A stretch of DNA of 45,000 nt, taken from Chrysomallon squamiferum. Taxonomy: Eukaryota; Mollusca; Gastropoda; Neomphalida; Peltospiridae. The DNA lies in contig CM022667.1 in the NCBI GenBank assembly GCA_012295275.1, positions 14,847,168 through 14,892,167 of the forward strand, in the 5' to 3' direction. The notes beneath the pieces were generated by a model that worked only from the letters and a program-made list of their open reading frames with translations, ran no database searches and had not been told where the DNA came from. Within the stretch, counting starts at the first letter, position 1. Every line of letters starts with the position of its first letter. The translations under genes and the position numbers were made by a program. Shown here piece by piece: positions 1 through 12,132 of this stretch.

Positions 1-63
1 TCCTTTTAAAAACAAACATGGCCGCGATTCTTCCGGTACTCGCTGTTTGTTGTTTCTCTATCC

Positions 64-100
<37 letters not shown>

Positions 101-360
101 AAAGTCTTTCCAGAGTGACTTGAAGTGTTTGATTTATGTCTTTTTTTCCAGAGATCGACATTATTTGGTGTTTGTGGGTCAGTTGCATGTGTATCCGGTG
201 TGTGTTTGTCTTTTGTTTGCCAGAAGTGTTTGAAAAACGTGATTAACATTCCTATTGCTTTATATTTGCAGACACGAGTGGTAATGTAGTTTTAGTGCGT
301 GCTTTAGAATGAAAAGGCAAAAAAAAAAGGTGAAGAAGGAAAGAAAAGAAAAGAAACACG
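1..360. other. Spacer with poly(T)
   Basis: No gene is seen. A T run fills about 66-99. The first 60 bases are the most complex part and hold an A-A-N-ATGGC-N-GC match (15-25) like a YY1 site. The remainder is T/G-rich spacer, turning purine-rich towards 360. Confidence 0.7.
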
Positions 361-377
361 GAGAGAGAGAGAGATAG

Positions 378-458
<81 letters not shown>

Positions 459-490
459 TTTTCCTGTATTATTATTATTATTATTATTAT
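361..490. repeat. (GA)n followed by (ATT)n microsatellites
   Basis: Alternating GA/AG runs from 361, essentially uninterrupted from about 380 to 455, followed by a short G run and (ATT)n at about 468-490. Open frames here translate to Ser-Leu or Ile repeats and are not genes. Confidence 0.97.
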
Positions 491-1200
491 TGCACTGTTG
501 ATGTTGTTAATGACGTTTATGTATAACACTTTATTCATTAGGACATATTAAATCTTTCTGTTTTAACTCATAGATAAAAAAAAATCTATATTTATAAATT
601 AAAAATAATGTAGGTGAATAATAATGCAATTTGTGTCTGCTAATTTTTTTTTTTTTGTTGTTTTATATATGTATGTACAAATATATATATATATATATAT
701 ATATAGATAGATATATATATATCCTAAAATTAAACATTCTATATTACTCATTTTTTTCTTTCTTTTTATTATTATTATTATTTTTTTTTTTTTTTTTCTT
801 TTTTTAAAAAACAACAAAAAAACCAACATTTTCTACATATTTTTATTTTCTCCTCGGATAAAAACTAACACTGTTCTTATCACTGATTCTTTCACTCTTT
901 AGATAACGCATCTTCGACGCCTTCTTTATTTATTTAATCTAAACCGAAGCACCTGATTTATATACTATTAAATTACAATCGACAATTCCTTTCTGCCCAA
1001 GCGATACCACGTGATTTACTGTCATCCAATGAGATTCTGCTTCTCGGTATCTTATCATTTAATTGCGGCTGTAATTTGTTTGCTGGCAACCCATCTATCA
1101 AACGCAAAACCAGAAAGGCGTGACCGCACGCGAATTCGTACCGTCATTCTTCAAACTCCCCGAAGCGTGACACATCACTGATAATTTCACACCCATGATA
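491..1200. other. AT-rich spacer
   Basis: No gene is seen. It contains an (AT)n/(GATA) tract at about 680-722 and a T run near 780-797. From about 840 to 1190 the sequence is non-repetitive, with no open frame that resembles a protein. Confidence 0.7.
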
Positions 1201-1261
1201 AAATACGTATATGTGTGTAATGTATATAAATTAAATATAATAATATATGTTTGTATGTATC

Positions 1262-1315
<54 letters not shown>

Positions 1316-1530
1316 TCTAAGTACTGGTATGTATGTATATAATATGTATATATGTGTAGGTATACTTATGTATGTATGAATGCATATGTATATGTAAGTG
1401 TATGTGTGTTTATGTATGGTAGGTATGTACGTATGTGAGAAAGGCATTGACAAACAGCACGTAAGTCACAGAGACAGAGATAAACAGACAGACAGACAGA
1501 CAGACAAAGGAAAGAGAGAGAAAGGGAAAA
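1201..1530. repeat. (GTAT)/(GT)n/(GACA)n microsatellite cluster
   Basis: A long (GT)n lies at about 1266-1311, GTAT-rich sequence at 1320-1440 and (GACA)n near 1485-1507. The overlapping frames on both strands are Thr-His or Tyr-Ile repeats created by the dinucleotides. Confidence 0.95.
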
Positions 1531-2290
<760 letters not shown>

Positions 2291-5054
2291 CAGATTATCC
2301 ATCTATCCATCCATATCTATATATTCCTCTGTCTTTTTCACTGTCCATATTTCTATTCTATCAATTTCTGGTTGCTGTGAATGATATTTTTAATACTGTT
2401 TCCCATTTATATACACAATACTGATATTTATAGTAGCTTTCTGTACGATAAATTAGGTCTAAGCAAAAGGAAGACAGAACCTGAAAAAAAATAAAAAAAG
2501 CAGTTTAATACGTAACTCCAGGCCATGCCACTTAATGATACATTGCTATATATATAATATACATTATTCCGCACCATAAATTATCTCATCGTTAGGCCGT
2601 ATTATGTCATGGTACATGATTTCAGCACCAAAGCATCTTCAATAGATTAATACTTAAAATTCTTTTACAAAACATAACACACCTTCATATTAACGATTAT
2701 TAAGTGACCTTTTTCCTTATATATACTGATGACGATATATCACTGTCTGACTTTTAAAATACCATTTCACTTAACATGTTCATTATATAATATTTCACAC
2801 TTTGGCTGGACTTTCACTGTTTAATTTCTTATCGTTTTGTTGTTCTTTCATTCTCTCCTCCCTTCTTTGTTTTCCTATCCTTTAATATTTATTTTCCATT
2901 ACTTGGATGTTCTTTTCGGTTAAACGGATTTGATCATTAACGGTATCAGTTAATTAGTTCCATTTAGGCTTATTCTTATCCTTTCACTCTTCCGATCTTA
3001 CTAATTATTTCCTTCATTACTTATTTCTGAATCGAGCTAGCATCGTTCCCAGAACTTTCCAGTCTTCATATACAAATGACGTGACAAGCTGTTTTGAATT
3101 CGGTTACGTGCTTCCTTCATTCTCTGTCTTGCATTACAAAGAAAACGACCAGAAGCAACAAAACATCATTAAATAAAAATAGCTCGAAATTAAAAGCAAC
3201 AGAGTTAGAGAATTTAAGAAGAAACAAAAAAAAAAAAAGAAAAGGAGAAAAATCAAGGTAGTGGAGATTTGTATCATGGGTACAACAGAGTAATAATTCT
3301 TCAAAAAATAATTCAGAAGAAAGAAAAAAGAAAAAAAAAAAAAAATAAGAGAAACTAAAGTTAGTCGAATTTCCTATCATGAGTGTGTTATTACTCAAGT
3401 GTTGACTATTAATGACAGGGCAAATTTATGAAAATACAGCTCATGTTTAGATAACCAGACTCTACCATTGAGACGCGAGAACGTAAACTGCCAGGCTGAC
3501 GTCCTGACAAGGTGATGTATTTTCTGTAGCAGACAGAGCAGCGCTGACACAGATTCCAGTGATGCCCAACAATTCCTGCTGCCTGCCATTTTCCCAGCAT
3601 CTGCTTCTTCAGCTATGTAACCCGGTTATGTATTGTCAGTGATATTTGAACACTGGTGGTCCTGGGAGTATATTTGCCTGTGTAAGTGCGTATGTGTGTG
3701 TATGTGCGTGTGATTCTTTATTTTATTTTATTTTATTTTTTTTCGAGAGAGATGTCTAGAAATTATCAATAGCTAAAAGAAGATAACAAAGATAAATGAA
3801 AAAATCACTCAAATTGCGAGATGAAAAACAAAAAGTCGATTAAGAAATCCTAAATTTTATTCACTCGATAAATAATACAGCGCACACTCAGCATTTCTAC
3901 AATAAAACACATAAAAAAGACCACATTAAAAAAGTATAAAAGGTAAAAAATAAAAATTCAGTAATAGGCTTTGTACTGGAATCGGAATTTTGGCTTGGTC
4001 ATCGTGATCCTTCGTAAGTCACTTTATAATTATTCGAATGTAAATGTCACATAATTATAATTATTACAAACGTTTACATTTTACATGATTTATGAATGAT
4101 TATTAATTAAGAACACCGACTTCAGAAAGTTAATTATGAATTAGTGGTTTGGAAAATAATAACATGATGAGAATTATGGAGAAACAGAACAGTTGATTGG
4201 GTGAAACATTATCTGACGTAGTTGCATTAGTTAGCCAATGAAAAAAATCATTATATAGTTCGAGTTTGAACAGAACTGTGACAATAGCCCCGCCTAGCAT
4301 TCCTGTATGGCCAATGAATAAAGTTTATTTTTAGTAGATAATTCGATGATTTAACGTTTTCCCAAATTATTTTCTAAACTTTTTATTAAGTATTTAAATT
4401 CTTTTATTTTTAGCATTAATTTGTTAGATGTGAAATATACGGTGGCCGATTTAGGAACAATTAATAGTGATGTGACATTTATTTAATAATAAAAATAATG
4501 ATGATAAAATCATAATGGTCATTGCTGTTTCTTATGGACATTAACAATTTTAGTTCTTCATCATATTAATTTCATTTCATTCAGCCAACCCCTCCCTAAA
4601 TCCGCCACGTAATCATTTACTATACAAAATGATGGAATAATAATAATTAAAAAAAACACCCGTAAGAAAGGAATGTCGGGGGAAAAAAATCATTTTGATG
4701 GTGATTTTTATTTTAAGGCAGATTTGCACAGTTCTATTACTGTTATTTAATTTAAAAGTTTCATTAGGTATCATGTTAGTTTAAACAGATTTTCAGAATA
4801 AGTATTCTTGTCAGTTACTAAAATGTTTAAAAAAAAAAAAAAAATGTACCTAAGGAAATATATTATTTTTTGTATATTTGCAAACAGGTTTTACTAAAAG
4901 TTAAAACAGGAATTTTGGCGCCATAAATTCGTGAAAGCATTTTCATGTTATATTTTGCTTTCTTCTGTTATTATTTTATCATCCCCACTCAAAAGAGAAT
5001 TTTCTTTTTAGAAATAAATGTGCTCAAAATCTAAAAATTTAATGGTGAAAATAG

Positions 5055-5060
<6 letters not shown>
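2291..5060. other. AT-rich spacer, no gene seen
   Basis: Non-coding by eye. The 3400-3610 stretch has normal base balance and two overlapping minus-strand frames of 63-64 codons, but two frames open on one strand with no recognisable domain argue for chance. Elsewhere there are only short A runs, for example near 3330 and 4830. Confidence 0.6.
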
Positions 5061-5093
<33 letters not shown>

Positions 5094-5238
5094 TATATTA
5101 TTATTATTAGCATTATGCAGATATCATCAGATACAGTTCCCAAATGATTTAAATACTTAGGGCCAAAGTTTCATTCATATGACCTTGTTAAAAAATCAGG
5201 TATATTTGCCCGAAGAATGAAAATACTACTAATAATTT

Positions 5239-5278
<40 letters not shown>
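5061..5278. repeat. Poly(T) and (AAT)n tracts
   Basis: About 30 consecutive T at 5061-5090 and an (AAT)n run at about 5238-5278. Non-repetitive sequence separates them. Confidence 0.95.
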
Positions 5279-6003
5279 GTTAAAATAAGAACACTATAGA
5301 ACTCTAAACACTATAATAAAACAAAGCAAATGCACCAATTCGCCTTAATTAAATGTAGTAATTATAAATTAATACACAGAAAATAAATAGAATTATAAAT
5401 TAATATTTAAACAGAGAAAATGCAGTATGTGCTTTTCGCAGCAATAAGTTATATATTTACAATTTGATAGAAACTGAATATGGTATTACTAATCTGCATG
5501 ATAAATAAATGAATCAATAAATAAATAATTAAATTAAACAGAATAAATAAATACTATAATTTAGTTCATAAATAATGAAAAGCTGTCAATAAATGTACAA
5601 TTAGATGATAAATAAAATTAATTTAAAAAATAATAACATTACTACAAATTATACACATAAATTGCTAATTACTATGTTTCATCGTAACATATTTATCAGC
5701 ATAAATGCTTTATACAAAACAAAAAAATTATTTTAAAACAAAATTTCTTGCTATCAAAATAGTTTCTCGAAATCTAATATTATTACATGAAACATATATT
5801 TCTTAATAAAATAAATTTCGTTTTCAAATACTGAGTATTAAAAATATAATAAAATAAAATAAATTTACAGTATCAATTGTTTCAAGTTAAGGCACAACTG
5901 TTAATGTGAATTAATATCGATTTTTTTGTAATAAATAAGTCAGTATAACAACAATAATTTATGCATAAATATATAAAAAAATAAGAATATTAATTAATTC
6001 AAA

Positions 6004-6042
<39 letters not shown>

Positions 6043-7019
6043 ATACTTATATTTATCTACATTAAATTAATAAATATTTTGCATATAGAATGTAAATGTT
6101 TATCAATAAATATTATTGCAAAACATTCAGACCGTAATATTAAATGACAGTATAAAATGTTTTGTTAAAGTTTTAATAAATATATATAAATACATATAGT
6201 TACAAAAATCCATACTGAAAATAAGTCGGAATAAATTAACTTTACGAATAAAACCCTGGATACGTTTTCATTTCAGTGGCATTGCAAGTCCTTTGAATAA
6301 TTTAGTAATAACTTAGAAATAAATTATAATAAATTAAAATCGACAAACATTCGATATGAACAAATAAATTTTACACAAGATACATGCACAGTAAATTGAA
6401 CAAAACAATAATAAAAACAAAAACAAAGAAAACAAACACTACAACGTTACTAATACGCTATAATACAAAATAATTACACGCCGGATAAAATCGGAACTTT
6501 TCCGATTACTTCCGAAGAATCTATTTCGGTACTCGCCCAGAATATTTGTACGTTAACAATATGGCTGCCACTTTTGGTTATTCGAAAAAAGGGGCGAAAT
6601 TATTGCAATATCAGTTGCTTTTCATAGTAGCCTAAATAATAGAGAAAGAAATCATATTTTCGTTTATAACTTTTTATTTTATTTCATTATAATTATTATT
6701 TTTATTATTATTTATTTTTTTTATTTTTTTTTTTAATTTTTAATTTTTTTTACGACAATTAATTAATATTTGAAATTGTGACTATTTTATATACGTTCTG
6801 ACTTCTTTAATATATACATACACATACACATATATATGAATAAAATTTAATTTTCTTTAATAATAATAATAATAATAACAATAGTACAACTCTACCCCTG
6901 TTGTTCTGATGTTTGAGCTCCTCATGTTAGCTACAGCCATATTGAACGTACTTTAAGCCCAATCTTACTATAAGGATTATTTTAAAATGGCTCTGACTCT
7001 CTTTCTTAAAAGAAAAGCA
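5279..7019. other. Extremely AT-rich spacer
   Basis: A long stretch made largely of A/T with scattered AAAT words and an (AAAT)n run at about 5997-6044. No gene. At 6481-6570 composition briefly normalises, with an inverted ATCGGAA/TTCCGAT pair and an AATATGGCTGC word (6558-6568) like a YY1 site. Confidence 0.7.
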
Positions 7020-7311
7020 CAGTTGACGATCCATTATCCGAAACATTTTCCGAGCTGCAGAAATAGTAATATCTTACAATTTTCGGATTGTTTTGCATTA
7101 CCCAAACTTTATTTTTGGCACAAAGTTATTGAAAATATGATGAAAAAAAAAATAATAATAAAATAAAATAAAAATATTAAAAAAAAAAAAAGAAGATATT
7201 TCAAGGGACTTCATATTTAGGTTCTCTTTTCCTTATTTTCCAAATTCCGTACAGTTACAAAATTCCAACACTTCCGGTCCCAAGACCGTCGGATTAAGGA
7301 TTCCCAACCTG
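7020..7311. mobile_element. Short pogo/Tigger-like DNA element (MITE)
   Basis: The left end begins CAGTTGACGATCCATTATCC (7020 on) and the right end, read on the minus strand from 7311, begins CAGGTTGGGAATCCTTAATC. These form imperfect terminal inverted repeats of roughly 25 bases. Both ends continue into TCCGA words and a repeated CGGATT/CGGAATTT pattern. The TTATCCGAAA...GGGACC-GAAGTG style recalls pogo/Tigger-family ends. A TA follows the right end (7312-7313), as expected for a TA target site; the left flank reads CA, so one copy is mutated or the boundary is off. At about 292 bp there is no room for a transposase, so it is non-autonomous. Family assignment is from memory of end sequences. 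Confidence 0.6.
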
Positions 7312-8279
7312 TAATCATTTGTTCGATATAAAAGCTGTACCAAGATAGTAACGTCCCAGTTTTAAATCGACCCTACAACAAGACTCCACATAAATATAAT
7401 ACAAAATATTCAATACATACAAGCTAAAACCAACACATTTCAATGTCACGAAAGGCAAACACTTATTAAAATACACTACAAAACAACAACTCATAGATAA
7501 CACATCAAAACATTACTGTTATTATGTTTGTTTTTTTAGCCGCACTCTCTTTCCAAATACAAAAGTTATACTTCGTTTATTTATCAAAAATAAAAAATTA
7601 AACTGTAGGAATATAGGGAGTTTGACTCATCATCTTCAAGCGCAAGTCAGGAAGGAATGCACAGATTAAAGCAAAGGATCATGGGACACTGTAAATCAGT
7701 TTCTCTCTTTGCATATCAAGGCTAGTCTATAATTAACAGGATGAAAAAATACAGAAGTATGGATATGTTGTATGTATTTACGTATATAGGTATATTTGTA
7801 TATCTGTATGTTTATATTTATGCATGCATATATATATGTATGTATGTATCTATCGATAGATAGACAGATAGATAGATAAACATACAGACAGACAGATATT
7901 CAGATTGACAGAGTGACTGATCGTCTAATAGATACCACGAACAAACTGGATCATAGAATATTTTCATGTATGAAATGACGATATTAACTTAACTGACATG
8001 AATAATTAGATGATTTCGCGTACCAAAAATTATTGGCGGTCGTGAGTTTTACGTCGATATGACGTCATACTATTAACACTGATATTTGTGAACAAAAGAA
8101 TGTGAATAAAATATTCTATGATCCCTGGTTTGTTTATCTCACGCGCACGCGCACACACACAGAATTATAAACCAATGGTCACAATTACATCATCGAAAAA
8201 TTAATAAAGCTAAGAAATTTGACCAGTTTTAAAAATTATATATTATAATGAATGACCTTAATTAACAAGAAAGTAAATG
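7312..8279. other. AT-rich spacer with GATA/GTAT words
   Basis: No gene. GTAT- and GATA-rich sequence fills about 7780-7900. A perfect CRE palindrome TGACGTCA is at 8060-8067. Confidence 0.7.
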
Positions 8280-8319
<40 letters not shown>

Positions 8320-8452
8320 AACATAATGAATAATGCGCACCAATTTGTTCATATATGAATAAATGAATAGAGTAAAAATGTATAAAATAAATAAACCAAA
8401 GAGAGAAACTGATATTGATATATATATATATATATAGATATATATATATATA
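8280..8452. repeat. (AAT)n and (AT)n tracts
   Basis: (AAT)n at about 8280-8319 and (AT)n with one GATA interruption at about 8416-8452. Confidence 0.95.
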
Positions 8453-8466
8453 GTTACCATGGTGAC
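8453..8466. promoter_or_regulatory. Candidate RFX X-box
   Basis: GTTACCATGGTGAC is a near-palindromic match to the RFX X-box (GTNRCC, spacer, RGYAAC). It sits directly after an (AT)n tract, about 2.4 kb downstream of the Scratch stop codon. Function is inferred from motif shape only. Confidence 0.35.
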
Positions 8467-9324
8467 GGATTCACCGGAAATCATGCTTTCAAGAATGAAC
8501 ACTCTGATAAGAGGAATGTATATTCTACAAAGCTAGCGGCTGCAGAGTTTTGATCCGATGACGTGAGAGTTGAAATCTGAATGAGAAATTTGAAATGAAG
8601 ATGAATTACAAGAACATATTTTTTTTAGCGTCCTCTGGACGGTACGTACGTACGTATATATTAGTTGTCAGGGACAACTGTACAAAATGTCGTGTAATGA
8701 TGAACTGAAGACCTGTGTGCAAAATAGTCCTTAAAACACGTATTAAAAACTTAAATCTAAAGTTCTGAAACATTGGAAATGAACATTGTTATTCGCTGGT
8801 TGAAACGTACGAGTTTACTAGGACAAAATCTCTTTGATCCTTCCTTCCCTTAAGATGTTAGAAGGTGCAGGCTCTTTTCAGTAATTACTAAGACAACTTT
8901 ATCGTCTGAAATTCATAAATGCCTAATACTGTTACAGAAAAACAAACCCAAGATCTTGCAGTTTGGAACAGACATATAAGACTTTAAAACTATGGTTAAT
9001 AACGTATTGTAGATGACATTTTTTTTACTTCTTTGTTTAATGTTGTTGTTATTATTATACAAAAAACATATATATAAGGTAGGTACGTCTTGCGCACAGG
9101 TCTTCATTAACGAAAACTAAAACAATGTTCGTTGTATACGTGTAAGTAGACAGATGACATAAATATCTAGGTGAAACACAAACTTATAAATAACGGTATT
9201 TTACAAATTTAAATAAATAGCTATGTACACAAAGAAAAATGGCTACTTCAATACTGATGGTTTATCATCAAGTTCCAAACAGTTTACTTCAGTGCGAAAG
9301 TAGACCGTAGACTAGGTCAAACTT
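8467..9324. other. AT-rich non-repetitive spacer
   Basis: No gene or repeat element recognised. A 64-codon minus-strand frame at 8913-9107 has no domain-like pattern. Confidence 0.6.
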
Positions 9325-9337
9325 TAATAATAATAAC

Positions 9338-9397
<60 letters not shown>

Positions 9398-9398
9398 T
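9325..9398. repeat. (AAT)n microsatellite
   Basis: Nearly pure AAT units with one AAC interruption near the start. Confidence 0.97.
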
Positions 9399-10500
9399 GA
9401 TTAATTGATAAATAAATAAATATTGGGAAGTAATGTATATAATTTCGTAATTAAATGTTTGTATATCATTAAACATAACTATAGCTATATATATAGCTAA
9501 TAAATAAATAAATAATAAATAAATATAGCCATGGTTCTGTTTGTCAATTCCTATTTCTGCTTTGTTATTTCACTTTTGCCATTTGTTTTTCTACTTATAT
9601 TAAATACTTTGCACACACAGTGTTCCATGTAATAAATAACGACTGCAAAAAACACACCAAAATAGATACACAAAAAAGCACTTTGGGGCAAACAAACAGG
9701 GCAACAAAATGACATTTTAAAATGACCAATGAATTCGTGAAAATTTCCCGTCTCAATCCTCGGACTGACGTGTCGAACGTGTTGATACGTAGTGAATGCA
9801 GTTTGTGACGTAATATCCATGATGACGTCATAGATGATATGTTAGGTGATTATTCTGTTACGTACTTCGGGTTTCACCCATTGGAAATGTTTTTTTTTTT
9901 CTTTTTTACTGATGACGACTGAATACGAATATGTTGTCATGATTTATGGAAATGTTTTTGATACAGTATTTATTATTTTCTTTGTACATAATTTAGTATT
10001 AAACAAATTAATTGCAAGGGCCATGATGATTTTTTTTTTTTTTTTTTGATAGATGTTTCAGAATATTATATATAAAAAAAAAAAAAAAAAAAAAAAAAAT
10101 AATAATAAAATTAATAATTTAAAAATGGAAGAAAAATATCAGGTTGGTTAGTTAACCTTGTCAGTTACGTAACAAAACGTTTACATAATGCATTATCTAT
10201 TTATGACGTATCAAAGGTTATTGTGACGTGTCAACAATTGCTTGTATCTAATGTGGCTTCACATATAGATGAAATAATGACTGTACTATTATTGACATAT
10301 CGACGGAAAAAATGTGTTTTTTTTTTCTACAAAATACAAATCATATAAAAATATTTTTAATTTCTCTTTGAGAAATGAGTTTTTGTTCTATTTTCTGATG
10401 TCTTGGACGGCAAATGAAAATTTAAAAATCAATGACGACACAATAATTTTGTTTGGTCGCTTGGTCCTCGAAATAAAAATTTTTGAAAAACCAGTTCTGG
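9399..10500. other. AT-rich spacer downstream of the Scratch exon
   Basis: No gene. TGACGTCA lies at 9823-9830, with further ACGT-core words at 9760-9860 and 10160-10240. A runs lie at about 10071-10100. No convincing AATAAA signal on the minus strand lies close to the stop codon; the nearest weak variant (ATTAAA) reads across 10361-10356. Confidence 0.55.
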
Positions 10501-10575
10501 CTGGGCCCGTGTTTATAAAACGTGCATTTAGAAATCTTTTTTTTTTTTTTTTACATAAATAAATAAATAAACAAA

Positions 10576-10626
<51 letters not shown>

Positions 10627-10784
10627 AAATGAGTCTCTGGATTCAAGGCTTCTAACAAAAGGGTGGTACACGCTAGGCTCCAACATTAACGTCTAGTTTA
10701 ACGGCAAGGGAAATTTTAAGGCGTTGCTCTAGGTCGAGTTACTACATTTAGCATTTCATACGCTTATCAATACGGGCCCTGGCA
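10501..10784. mobile_element. Inverted-repeat MITE ending in GGGCCCGT
   Basis: The left end begins CTGGGCCCGTGTTTATAAAA (10501 on). The right end, read on the minus strand from about 10782, is CCAGGGCCCGTATTGATAAG. The shared GGGCCCGT-TT-ATAA core gives imperfect terminal inverted repeats. A possible 6-bp target duplication TTCTGG flanks the unit (10495-10500 and 10785-10790). Such GGGCCCGTATT-ATAAA ends are common in short DNA elements of marine invertebrates (recalled, not searched). The interior carries a T run and an (AAAT)n expansion (about 10555-10627), so the original element was shorter. It ends about 70 bp downstream of the Scratch stop codon and may lie in its 3' untranslated region. 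Confidence 0.6.
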
Positions 10785-10857
10785 TTCTGGAATTTTTTTT
10801 TTTTTTTTTTTTTGATTTTTTAAAATCTTCTTCTTTTACTGTTTCTCCCGTCACCGT

Positions 10858-11625
10858 CTAGTGACGGTAACGCTGGCCTCTCATGCATGACGACTCTTCA
10901 TGTTTATACAGGTAACTCTTTAATGCGAACGCCTTTCCACACCGACCACAGTTGTAGGGCTTCTCGGTTGAGTGCGTCTGGATGTGGGCACGCAAGTTCG
11001 ACTTATCCGCAAAAGCCTTGCCGCACTTTGGACAAGAAAACGGCTTCTCCCCGGTGTGGGTGCGGACGTGGCCCTGCAGCAGCCACGGTCGGCTGAACCT
11101 CTTGCCGCAGTACGCGCACTCGCAGCCCTGGTTGTGCGTGCGCACGTGCATGCTGTAGGCTGGCATGGACACGTAGATCTTCTCGCAGTGGGGACACTTC
11201 CTCGCCTTCTTGTCGTTGACGCTGCGATGCGTCTGGCGGTGACGCGCCAGGTTGCTCGACGTGCTGTACCTCTTCCCGCACTCGACGCAGACGTACGAGT
11301 CGATGCCGTCGGGGCTGGCGGGCGGGCTCTGCAGCAGCTCGTGCAGCGACCGCCTCGCCTCGAACTTGGTGACGTCGTGGAAGGCGTTGGTGGGCTTCGA
11401 TCGTGTACTCCGCGGCCGGCTCGGGGACGTCTCTGCAGGCGTCTTTCCGCGGACTCTGCGTCATCAGCTCGTACAGCAGCGAGATCCCGTTGAACGCGCG
11501 GCAGTCCCACGCGTACTCCAGCTCCGAGTGCACGTCCGCCCTCGTCTCCGTCTGGGTGGAGCAGCCGCTGTCGCTGTCGCCATCGTCTGCAGTGTTTTTA
11601 TCCGAGACTGCAATCTGCGCTCTGT
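10858..11625 (-). CDS. scrt: Scratch-type C2H2 zinc-finger transcription factor, last coding exon (frame broken)
   Basis: Minus-strand exon of about 254 codons, read from the splice acceptor at 11626/11625 to the TAG at 10860-10858. Joining its two frames, residues 1-74 are acidic and Ser/Thr-rich, and five fingers follow at about 112-132 (11289-11227), 143-163 (11196-11134), 169-189 (11118-11056), 197-217 (11034-10972) and 225-246 (10950-10885, C2HC). Diagnostic words are STSSNLARH in finger 1, YVSMPA in finger 2, [10 protein letters not shown] in finger 3, [10 protein letters not shown] in finger 4 and FALKSYL in finger 5. SRPWLLQGH and SNLRAH define the Snail superfamily; fingers 1, 2 and 5 fit Scratch rather than Snail/Slug. 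A TGEKP linker joins fingers 3 and 4. Family members are nuclear repressors binding CAGGTG E-boxes, mainly in neural cells. The N-terminal SNAG peptide must come from another exon. A one-base frame disruption lies before finger 1. Exon composition is far more GC-rich than its surroundings. Confidence 0.93.
11395..11466 (-). other. scrt: Frame disruption inside the Scratch exon
   Basis: Upstream of here the open frame continuous with the splice acceptor reads through ...AEYT (codon 11404-11402). The finger frame is offset by one base and is closed upstream by two adjacent TGA codons at 11466-11461. Skipping a single base near 11401 joins the two frames into one protein. If left unrepaired, the upstream frame runs on until about 11003 without making any finger. 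Candidates are a sequencing or assembly indel in GC-rich DNA, a polymorphism, or true inactivation. Confidence 0.85.
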
Positions 11626-11680
11626 CTGCAAAACACACACAAAATATCACACGAATTAGACAATTGTTACAAAACTGATA
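11626..11680 (-). other. Splice acceptor and intron 3' end
   Basis: On the minus strand the exon is preceded by GTGTGTGTTTTGCAG ending at 11626, a pyrimidine/GT-rich tract plus AG. A branch-point-like TCTAAT word lies about 30 bases upstream. The junction falls after the first base of a codon (phase 1). The unspliced frame upstream becomes low-complexity, supporting the boundary. Confidence 0.8.
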
Positions 11681-12082
11681 AAGTTTATATAAGATAATAT
11701 ATTTACTGTTCATTCCAGATGATACGTAATATGTAAAAATGATATAAAACACAAAACTAATGGATGTTTACTGGTAATGATATCTATCAGCTGTCCCGTC
11801 TGTCTGTCTCTCTGTCTCTCACTTTATGAAAATATCTGTGTCCGTCCGTTTGTCTATCTGTATAATATGGCTATCCATTCATCTATTTATTTATTTATTT
11901 ATTATATTCTTTTTATTTACTTATTTTCTTAATTTGTCGTCATGCTGTCATATTATTGTAAAAGAATAGATCAAAAATAAAATTACAATATAGATAGCAA
12001 TAAAAAAAATCTTGAGTAAAATATTAAACACGAACTGTCTAAGGGAATGTGAAACCATATTACTCTCTCTCTCACACACATC

Positions 12083-12132
<50 letters not shown>

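Noticed and set aside
260-829. Small frames of Ser-Leu, Lys or Tyr-Ile
   Set aside because: They are translated microsatellites and homopolymers, as are most open frames in the window.
2622-2630. TTCAGCACC as a REST/NRSF half-site
   Set aside because: The second half-site is absent within the permitted spacing.
10858-11289. Assignment to Snail/Slug rather than Scratch
   Set aside because: Fingers 1, 2 and 5 carry Scratch-type words ([18 protein letters not shown]) instead of the Snail/Slug forms.
11395-11466. Programmed +1 ribosomal frameshift as explanation for the broken Scratch frame
   Set aside because: No known programmed-shift site or stop-codon context is visible at the joint, and Scratch proteins are not known to use frameshifting.
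10920-11752. Long open frames on both strands overlapping the Scratch exon (for example 196 codons minus, 173 codons plus)
   Set aside because: They are shadows of the GC-rich exon in other frames. Only the two frames described give zinc fingers or the linked N-terminal part.
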